Below, in pieces: positions 27,221 through 33,447 of a stretch of DNA of 33,447 nt (the stretch's first letter is position 1; each line of letters begins with the position of its first letter). The DNA lies in NCBI GenBank assembly GCA_903847915.1, contig CAINEW010000007.1, forward strand, positions 1 to 33,447. Direction: 5' to 3'. The stretch comes from an uncultured bacterium. GTDB lineage: Bacteria; Patescibacteriota; Minisyncoccia; UBA6257; GWB1-50-10. Below the pieces are notes generated by a model. It worked only from the letters and a program-made list of their open reading frames with translations, ran no database searches and was not told where the DNA came from. The translations under genes and the position numbers were made by a program.

Positions 27221-28663
27221 CTAAATAATCCGACAAATACGAGATACTGCTTCTTTGACATCTCCTTCCGTTAAAACATTCCCAAAACTAAAACGGATAC
27301 TGTGACGGATATGATGCTCGGAGCAACCGAGCGCCGAAAGCACATGAGATTGTTTTGTGGCACGCGCCGCACAGGCAGACCCAGAAGACACCGCAATTCC
27401 CTCACGATCTAACGCAATAAGTAATTCGTGCGCGTCTCTTTGAGGAATAAAAAGATTTAAGATATGAGGCAACATATCCGCACCATTTACTTGCACGCCT
27501 TTTATTTTTTTCTTCAGCTCTTTCAAAAAGAGTGTTTTGAGATGTATTATTTTTTTTACTTCTTCCGCACGTCGCATTTTTGCACTTCTAAGTGCCATCG
27601 CACATCCTACAATCAATGGCACATTTTCTGTGCCTGAACGCATCCCAAACTCTTGCCCTCCTCCCGTAATCATTGGCTCAAGAAAATTTGTAGCACGCAT
27701 CACCTTCATTCCTTTCTCGCTACTCTTCATGGGCAATAATGCAGATCGCGCAAATAATACACCGATTCCTTTTGGTCCATAAAGTTTGTGTGCCGAAAGC
27801 GTCATATAATCCACTCCCAATGCATCTACATTGCACTCACAATACTGAAATGCCTGCACCGCATCAGTATGAAACAACGGATAACAACTTAACACATTTT
27901 CCCCCTCCGCATTCGGGTCATTCGGATGATTTTTTCGGGTCGCTCCTCGGGTCGCCACTCGGGTCGCCTCTTTATATTCACGAATAATTGTCGCAATCTC
28001 CGCAATCGGCTGAATTGAACCAATTTCGTTATTCCCATACATCACCGATACCAACACTGTGCGCTCATTGAGTGCTTCCTTTAATTTTTTCAAATTCACA
28101 ATTCCCTTTTTATCCACGGGAAGATAAATGACCTCAAACCCCTCATGCTCTCCGCCCAAGGCGGATCCGCTTTGAGCGGAAAGCTCTTTCGCGGTCTCTA
28201 ACACAGAATCATGTTCAATTTCAGAAATAATAAGACGAAGTGGCTTGGCGTTCCGTGAAGCGCAGCTCTCGCAAACATTCCGAGCTTGGTCTCCAAAGGA
28301 GTCGGAATGTTGAGAGCGCAGATTGTCGCGTGTCGCAGGAACACACGAACAATCGGTGCGATTCATAGAACGCTGAGCCACCTTCAGCACGCCCCGCAGG
28401 GCAAGGTTATTTGCCTCCGTCGCCGATCCGGTAAAAATGATTTCGCGGAACCCACTCGTGCGCGGACGCCCCAACGCTTCCGCAATCGTCTCCCGCGCCT
28501 CATCCACCGCCCGCAAGGCATCTTGCCCATAAGAATGGAGCGACCCCGGATTGCCAAAATCGGTCAAAAAATAAGGGCGCATTGCCTCATAGATTTCTGG
28601 ATCAAGAGGGGTGGTCGCCGCAGAATCAAGGTATATTTGCTGCTTATGCTGTTTCATAGACAC
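27221..28663 (-). CDS. Cysteine desulfurase (NifS/IscS-like) with three non-family insertions
   Basis: IYLDSAATTPLDPEI, TGSATEANNLAL, FHTDAVQAFQY, MTLSAHKLYGPKGIGVL, SSGSACAARATKQSHVL; 480 aa versus ~390 expected. Confidence 0.9.
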   Translation of the reverse strand: MSMKQHKQQIYLDSAATTPLDPEIYEAMRPYFLTDFGNPGSLHSYGQDALRAVDEARETIAEALGRPRTSGFREIIFTGSATEANNLALRGVLKVAQRSMNRTDCSCVPATRDNLRSQHSDSFGDQARNVCESCASRNAKPLRLIISEIEHDSVLETAKELSAQSGSALGGEHEGFEVIYLPVDKKGIVNLKKLKEALNERTVLVSVMYGNNEIGSIQPIAEIATIIREYKEATRVATRGATRKNHPNDPNAEGENVLSCYPLFHTDAVQAFQYCECNVDALGVDYMTLSAHKLYGPKGIGVLFARSALLPMKSSEKGMKVMRATNFLEPMITGGGQEFGMRSGTENVPLIVGCAMALRSAKMRRAEEVKKIIHLKTLFLKELKKKIKGVQVNGADMLPHILNLFIPQRDAHELLIALDREGIAVSSGSACAARATKQSHVLSALGCSEHHIRHSIRFSFGNVLTEGDVKEAVSRICRII

Positions 28664-28700
28664 TCAAATTATGCCCATATTTCCTCATTTTTTCAAGATA

Positions 28701-28729
28701 TTGACAAGATTAGATGAAAAGAGTATAAT
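28701..28729 (+). promoter_or_regulatory. Consensus sigma70-type promoter of NUDIX gene
   Basis: TTGACA-N17-TATAAT, both hexamers perfect. Confidence 0.85.
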
Positions 28730-28775
28730 GGAACATAGTAAACTTAACTCAATAACTAAAAAGAAAGGTTATTAA

Positions 28776-29345
28776 ATGACTAACCAAAAAATCTCGCCGA
28801 GAGAAGCAATGATGCAACTCGCGAATATACCTTGCGACAAACAAAGTCGTCACACTGTACGCATCGTGGCACCTCTCGGAAACCAATTCTTAATCGTGCA
28901 TTCACTTACAAAAAAAGTGAACAATACCGATTGGAAAGAAGAGGGATGGGGAATACCGACAGGGCAAGCAAAAACACATGAAACTGCATTTCAAGCAGCG
29001 CAACGTGAATTCAGGGAAGAAACAGAATTCCCTGATAGTATGGCACGTATTATGCCACTCCCCCTCTACGTAGAAACAAGAAATAATAAAACAACTAAAT
29101 TTGTTTTTACTTTTATCGCACTCCTTAACCCTGAAGTGCAAACTCTTCTCCCTAAAAAGAATACAGAAGATAAAGGCACTACAGAGGTGCGCCTCGCAAC
29201 TTTTGATGAAATAATAAAAAATCAGAATGGCAAAGGATATAGTTATGATGGATTGCCATTTTATATTTCAAGTAGAGTTGCTATAGCATCAGCAAAAAAT
29301 GCCATGACGGAAGAATATGATTACCAACTCCATTATAAAAAATGA
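28776..29345 (+). CDS. NUDIX hydrolase
   Basis: Nudix box GQAKTHETAFQAAQREFREETEF. Confidence 0.9.
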   Translation: MTNQKISPREAMMQLANIPCDKQSRHTVRIVAPLGNQFLIVHSLTKKVNNTDWKEEGWGIPTGQAKTHETAFQAAQREFREETEFPDSMARIMPLPLYVETRNNKTTKFVFTFIALLNPEVQTLLPKKNTEDKGTTEVRLATFDEIIKNQNGKGYSYDGLPFYISSRVAIASAKNAMTEEYDYQLHYKK

Positions 29346-29353
29346 GTTGGTAA

Positions 29354-29387
29354 AAACCCTCCATAGATTGTGGAGGGTTTTTTTGTT
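29354..29387 (+). terminator. Intrinsic terminator of NUDIX gene
   Basis: AAACCCTCCA-TAGATTG-TGGAGGGTTTTTTTGTTTT. Confidence 0.9.
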
Positions 29388-29446
29388 TTCTTATTCTTCT
29401 CATTTCTACTAAATTACGACCAAATTACTACTGTATTACTTCCCCA

Positions 29447-29689
29447 TTACAAATTATTCAACTGGGCATCAATATCGTTAAACTCTTGATCAACACTTCC
29501 TACCTCAACCTGATCCGTCTCTAACACTTCAGTACTCGTCGGCTCTTCGCTCACTAACGCATTTTCTTGCGCACCCTCAGTCGGAGCTTGTACTGTCCGT
29601 TCAGACGGCTTCCATACAAGAGCGCCAATCACAAGCACGAGCACAACAATCGCAATAAGAAGAATGTGTTTTTTTTGTATATTTTCCAT
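29447..29689 (-). CDS. Small membrane-anchored hypothetical protein
   Basis: KKHILLIAIVVLVLVIGALVWK TM anchor plus acidic tail. Confidence 0.55.
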   Translation of the reverse strand: MENIQKKHILLIAIVVLVLVIGALVWKPSERTVQAPTEGAQENALVSEEPTSTEVLETDQVEVGSVDQEFNDIDAQLNNL

Positions 29690-29708
29690 AAAATGAATTT
29701 ATTTTTAT

Positions 29709-30500
29709 TTATTGATTCGTTCCAGTGGACGATGGAGTGGAAGTAGAAACAGGAGGCGTTGATGTCGAAGAACTCGTAGCGACATCCCTACGTGCCTCAC
29801 GAGGAAGTCCGCTATACGCAAGCGCCGCAGCACGTACTGCCTCACGTGCCTTTTTCACTATATCACGAACCGCGGTAAGATCAGCGTGAATCGTCGTACG
29901 AACCGCACTTACATCCATCTTTAATGTCGCTTCCTTGTTCACCACAATTGAATAGGTTTTCCCCGCTTGAGCGGTCACTGCATTCTGCGCATCAGCAATT
30001 GCGGTCTGCGCGGTAGCAATCGCCGTCGTCACTGCAGTTATATCCACACCTTTCGCGGCAATTCTTGTCGCGCGATCACTGATACCCGAAACCACGCGAG
30101 TGAGTTTGGTAAGCGCTTCAGAAAAATGAGTGGTCATCGTGCCATTCAACGCATTCACCCGATCCCCAATCGTAGATACCGCCTCACGCTTTTTAAGATC
30201 GCGAATATTCTTTAATTTTTTATTAAGCTCATCACGCTCTGTCTTAATCTTCGTTTTGAGCGCCTCACGCTGTTCTTTCACTTGATCATGAAATTCTTTT
30301 CGCATTTCTTTACGCTCTTCCCTACCCATCATTAAGTCATCTCTTTTATCTTTCTGCGTGGTTGTTGCCCTTACCTCTTTAGGCGCCACAGCTCTTGCGC
30401 GTTGCACTTCATTCGGCTTACTCACCTTTGCACGCCCATACGCAGGCATTGCACAAAACACCATCACCCCCAACACGATCATTGATATTATTTTCTTCAT
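29709..30500 (-). CDS. Secreted coiled-coil hypothetical protein
   Basis: Signal peptide MKKIISMIVLGVMVFCAMPAYG; charged coiled coil; low-complexity Ser/Thr tail. Confidence 0.65.
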   Translation of the reverse strand: MKKIISMIVLGVMVFCAMPAYGRAKVSKPNEVQRARAVAPKEVRATTTQKDKRDDLMMGREERKEMRKEFHDQVKEQREALKTKIKTERDELNKKLKNIRDLKKREAVSTIGDRVNALNGTMTTHFSEALTKLTRVVSGISDRATRIAAKGVDITAVTTAIATAQTAIADAQNAVTAQAGKTYSIVVNKEATLKMDVSAVRTTIHADLTAVRDIVKKAREAVRAAALAYSGLPREARRDVATSSSTSTPPVSTSTPSSTGTNQ

Positions 30501-30583
30501 AGTTCTCTATTATATCACAATCTTTACAAACTATTTTAAACTCTACCAAACATTCTCATCTCATAGAAACTCATCAAATAAAT

Positions 30584-30628
30584 GTGGGTGACTCGCTTAG
30601 CGAGTCAATACCCACGCTTAGCGTGGGT
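30584..30628. repeat. Two tandem palindromes with shared CGCTTAGCG core abutting tRNA-His
   Basis: GACTCGCTTAGCGAGTC (30590-30606) and ACCCACGCTTAGCGTGGGT (30610-30628), preceded by GTGGGT (30584-30589). Confidence 0.9.
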
Positions 30629-30697
30629 GCTCAACGGGGTTCGAACCCGTGATAAGAGTTCCACAAACTCTTGTGTTACCGCTACACTATGAGCACC
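30626..30697 (-). tRNA. tRNA-His (GTG)
   Basis: Minus strand GGTGCTCATAGTGTAGCGGTAACACAAGAGTTTGTGGAACTCTTATCACGGGTTCGAACCCCGTTGAGCACC; GTG anticodon; encoded G-1:C73 possible. Confidence 0.93.
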
Positions 30698-30761
30698 ATT
30701 ATGGGGCTTCAAATAAACCCACAAACTGGAAAGTAAACCTATTATACGCTAGAGTTAAGGA

Positions 30762-31427
30762 ATGAGCAATCTTTTAGATGGGCTTGGTCAACTTATACTC
30801 CATTATCCCTCGTGGAGTTATGCTATTATCGGCCTCGGCATTCTCATTCAAGGTGAAGTCACTGTTCTCCTCGCAGTTTATCTCGCAGTAAGCGGTAACC
30901 TCACATGGTCAGGATTTATGATCGCAGCAATCGGCAGCTTACTCGTCGCCGAAACATTTGTTTATCTTATAGGACGCATTATTCGTCACACACGCTTTGG
31001 TTGGAAACTTTATTATAAATTAAAACCAAACCGCAAGGTACAAATTTATAGTTACTATCTCACTCAAAATCTTGGTAAATTATTTGTTGTCGCTAAATTC
31101 CTTGTCGGCACAAACCTCATTATTCTTCTTTTGACCGGCTGGACGAAAACACCATTCGGTAAATTTTTTAAGTCCCATCTCGTAAGCGTCTCTATTTGGT
31201 TTGCTACCATGACACTTGTTTCTTACTTCCTCGCAAGTGGAACATTCTATCTTAAATCAGAAAAAGTATTTCGTCGTGTAGAAATCGGCGCACTCATCGC
31301 CGTCGCATTTGTTTTTGTTGGTGAATACTTCCTCCGTGAAACGCTCAAACGAAAAATGTTTGCCAAAAAAGATATTACCGCATTGGAAGACGAAGAAGAA
31401 AATGAGCACAACAAAATCCCTTCATAA
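30762..31427 (+). CDS. DedA family (SNARE-associated) membrane protein
   Basis: GILIQGEVTVLLAVYLAVSGNLTWSGFMIAAIGSLLVAETFVYLIGR; VAKFLVGTN. Confidence 0.75.
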   Translation: MSNLLDGLGQLILHYPSWSYAIIGLGILIQGEVTVLLAVYLAVSGNLTWSGFMIAAIGSLLVAETFVYLIGRIIRHTRFGWKLYYKLKPNRKVQIYSYYLTQNLGKLFVVAKFLVGTNLIILLLTGWTKTPFGKFFKSHLVSVSIWFATMTLVSYFLASGTFYLKSEKVFRRVEIGALIAVAFVFVGEYFLRETLKRKMFAKKDITALEDEEENEHNKIPS

Positions 31428-31446
31428 CGAAGGGATTTTATTTTTG

Positions 31447-31518
31447 TGCCGCGGGGGTGAATCGAACACCCGACCAATCGCTCTTCAGGCGAATGCTCTA
31501 CCACTGAGCTACCACGGC
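31447..31518 (-). tRNA. tRNA-Phe (GAA)
   Basis: Minus strand GCCGTGGTAGCTCAGTGGTAGAGCATTCGCCTGAAGAGCGATTGGTCGGGTGTTCGATTCACCCCCGCGGCA; GAA anticodon; CCA not encoded. Confidence 0.93.
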
Positions 31519-31614
31519 ATAACATACTGTTAAGCACTAAAGAATAGTACTATTATTAACACATTCCTTTGTTTTGTTCAATATATTTTAGAAAAGGAAT
31601 ATACCACATAAAAC

Positions 31615-32757
31615 ATGAAACTTCTATCATTACTCCGGACGATCAAAAAATCGCTTTCACGCTACGAGCCCCTCGTAGAAGTATTAATTCACAAAGAGCA
31701 TATCATTCACAATATTGAGACGTATAAAACACATGCAAAAAATCTTCAAATCGCACCGGTCTTGAAAAGCAATGCCTACGGCCACGGACTGTTGAATATC
31801 GCAAAAATACTAGACACGCACCCCATCCCCTTTTTTGTGGTGGACTCGCTTTTTGAAGCGATAATCCTCCGCAACGAAAAAATCCACTCGCCTATTTTGG
31901 TCATTGGCCACACGACCACCAACAACATTATTCACAACACGCTCAAACACGTCGCCTTCACGATCGCAACTATTGAACAGTTAAAAGAACTTTCGCACGC
32001 GCTCACCCATCCTCAATCCATTCATTTAAAAATTGACACGGGCATGCATCGCCAAGGCATCGCTCTCAATGAGCTTGAATATTCAATTGAGCTTATTCAA
32101 AACAACAATTACATTCATTGTGACGGCATCTGTTCTCACCTTGCGGATGCCGACAACAGCGACGAACACTTTACCCTCCTTCAAATTGAACGATGGAACA
32201 GCATCGTGAAACTCTATAAACATCATTTTCCTCATCTGAAGTATACCCACCTCTCCGCAAGCGCAGGAATCTCTTATAGAGAAAAGATAAACGCGAATGT
32301 GTTCCGTTTAGGATTGGGCCTCTATGGTATAAACCCCTCACCGCTTATCGCCCTTGATCTCAAGCCAACACTAGAGATGAAAACAATCATCACCGCGCTC
32401 CGCACGATTGCCGAAGGGGAATGTGTAGGCTACGGCCTTACATTCCGCGCACACAAAGAAATGAAAATCGCCACCATCCCCGTGGGCTATTTTGAAGGAA
32501 TAGATCGCCGACTTTCTAATAAGGGATGCGTGAAAATAAAAAATCAGTTCTGTCCGATTATAGGACGCGTGAGTATGAATATGAGTTCAATTGATATAAG
32601 CGCTATTCCCGATATCAAAATCGGCGAATCAGTCACCGTGATCAGTGCACACAAAGAAGACCTTGATTCTATAGAACACATCGCACGATTATGTAACACC
32701 ATCCCCTACGAAATTCTCGTGCATATCCCCCCTCACCTCCGCAGAAGAGTGATATAA
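31615..32757 (+). CDS. alr: Alanine racemase
   Basis: APVLKSNAYGHGLLNIAKIL PLP-Lys motif; HLKIDTGMHRQGI; RLGLGLYGINPS; IPVGYFEGIDRRLSN. Confidence 0.92.
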   Translation: MKLLSLLRTIKKSLSRYEPLVEVLIHKEHIIHNIETYKTHAKNLQIAPVLKSNAYGHGLLNIAKILDTHPIPFFVVDSLFEAIILRNEKIHSPILVIGHTTTNNIIHNTLKHVAFTIATIEQLKELSHALTHPQSIHLKIDTGMHRQGIALNELEYSIELIQNNNYIHCDGICSHLADADNSDEHFTLLQIERWNSIVKLYKHHFPHLKYTHLSASAGISYREKINANVFRLGLGLYGINPSPLIALDLKPTLEMKTIITALRTIAEGECVGYGLTFRAHKEMKIATIPVGYFEGIDRRLSNKGCVKIKNQFCPIIGRVSMNMSSIDISAIPDIKIGESVTVISAHKEDLDSIEHIARLCNTIPYEILVHIPPHLRRRVI

Positions 32758-32766
32758 AAAGATAGG

Positions 32767-32794
32767 TTGACAGATAAAGCAGGTATGGTATGAT
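32767..32794 (+). promoter_or_regulatory. Sigma70-type promoter
   Basis: TTGACA-N16-TATGAT upstream of the 32844 ORF. Confidence 0.65.
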
Positions 32795-32843
32795 AAAGAT
32801 CCGTTTTTTAACAACTTATATTATCCATTAAATTATTTTTTAT

Positions 32844-33326
32844 ATGCCTAGTATCAATCAAAAAATTCTGTTTGTACAAACAGATCCTCCGCTGAATAAA
32901 ATAGCAATAGAAAAGCTCTTAGGAGAATATCCAAATACTGCAATTGCTCAAAATGCAGAAGAAGCACTTGAACAAATGCAAAAAGAGGAATTCGATTTTG
33001 TCGTCACTGGAATGCACATACATCCAGGGAATAGACAAGAATTAAAATTCTTTCACGACACGAATGCACCCACAGGACTTTATTTCCTTAAGGCGCTTTT
33101 ATGCAAAGAAAGAACAACAAGCGCAAAATTAACAGATGGCACAAAAAAGATTATTATTCCTTGGCTTACACCAGAGAAAATAATTGCCCATGCGCCAAAC
33201 AAAATTTCAATCTTTTTGCGTGATATACAAAACATGAGAATTCCACACATATACAGTGTGCCTCATGAAAGCGAAGGGACACTTACCACAATGGTAAGGA
33301 CAGCAATAAAAACCAGGATGAAATAA
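32844..33326 (+). CDS. Hypothetical protein with possible degenerate receiver-like N-terminus
   Basis: KILFVQTDPPLNKIAIEKLLGEYPNTAIAQNAEEALEQMQKEEFDFVVTGMHI receiver-like pattern, but no Asp at the expected acceptor position. Confidence 0.5.
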   Translation: MPSINQKILFVQTDPPLNKIAIEKLLGEYPNTAIAQNAEEALEQMQKEEFDFVVTGMHIHPGNRQELKFFHDTNAPTGLYFLKALLCKERTTSAKLTDGTKKIIIPWLTPEKIIAHAPNKISIFLRDIQNMRIPHIYSVPHESEGTLTTMVRTAIKTRMK

Positions 33327-33336
33327 TTTTTTACAG

Positions 33337-33367
33337 CATCCATTTCTTCATAGAGATGGATGTTTTT
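33337..33367 (+). terminator. Intrinsic terminator
   Basis: CATCCATTTC-TTCATA-GAGATGGATG-TTTTT. Confidence 0.85.
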
Positions 33368-33415
33368 ATTTCGTCGTCTTATTCTTCGTTATAAGTTATT
33401 AGTTAAGGGTTATTT

Positions 33416-33447
33416 TGGTCGGGCTGCTGGGAATTGAACCCAGTCTA
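33416..33447 (-). tRNA. 3' part of a tRNA truncated by window edge (identity undetermined)
   Basis: Minus strand CTGGGTTCAATTCCCAGCAGCCCGACCA: T-arm, acceptor 3' half and encoded CCA. Confidence 0.8.

Noticed and set aside
31247-31537. ORFs 31247-31537 (-) and 31309-31533 (+), including CRGGESNTRPIALQANALPLSYHG
   Set aside because: Overlap the 3' end of the DedA gene and tRNA-Phe; the peptide is a tRNA-derived spurious translation.
1-33447. CRISPR array, prophage or restriction/defence island
   Set aside because: No regularly spaced repeats with unique spacers, no phage structural genes and no recognisable defence genes were seen.

Overview
The window looks like part of a Patescibacteria/CPR (Parcubacteria-like) genome. 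This is inferred from gene content and style; no taxonomic search was run. Position ~1-14.5 kb is a minus-strand polysaccharide/glycoconjugate locus: GT2, GT4 and GT10 glycosyltransferases, a DegT/StrS aminotransferase, SAM and FkbM methyltransferases, GDP-mannose 4,6-dehydratase, an HPr-kinase-like P-loop protein and an O-antigen ligase. It is interrupted by an IS1595-type insertion sequence. Next come a large S-layer-like protein, a GIY-YIG nuclease gene, clpB behind a CIRCE/HrcA-type operator, a second surface protein sharing the S-layer C-terminal module, HtrA, a SIMPL-domain protein, a DUF5680-like protein, a cysteine desulfurase with unusual insertions, a NUDIX hydrolase, DedA, alanine racemase and three tRNAs (one cut by the window edge). 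The most interesting signals are small genes sitting inside inverted repeats. (i) A GIY-YIG nuclease ORF almost exactly fills the loop of a perfect 19-bp inverted repeat that resembles the terminator-like ACCCTCC hairpins elsewhere in the window. (ii) A four-helix-bundle (S23/IVS-type) gene bounded by an imperfect 18-bp inverted repeat appears to have split an O-antigen ligase-TPR gene in two. Also notable: palindromic mini-elements inserted in frame in the cysteine desulfurase, a ~10.5-bp-period AT-rich repeat family at gene 3' ends, and a 32-aa flavoprotein remnant abutting the IS.
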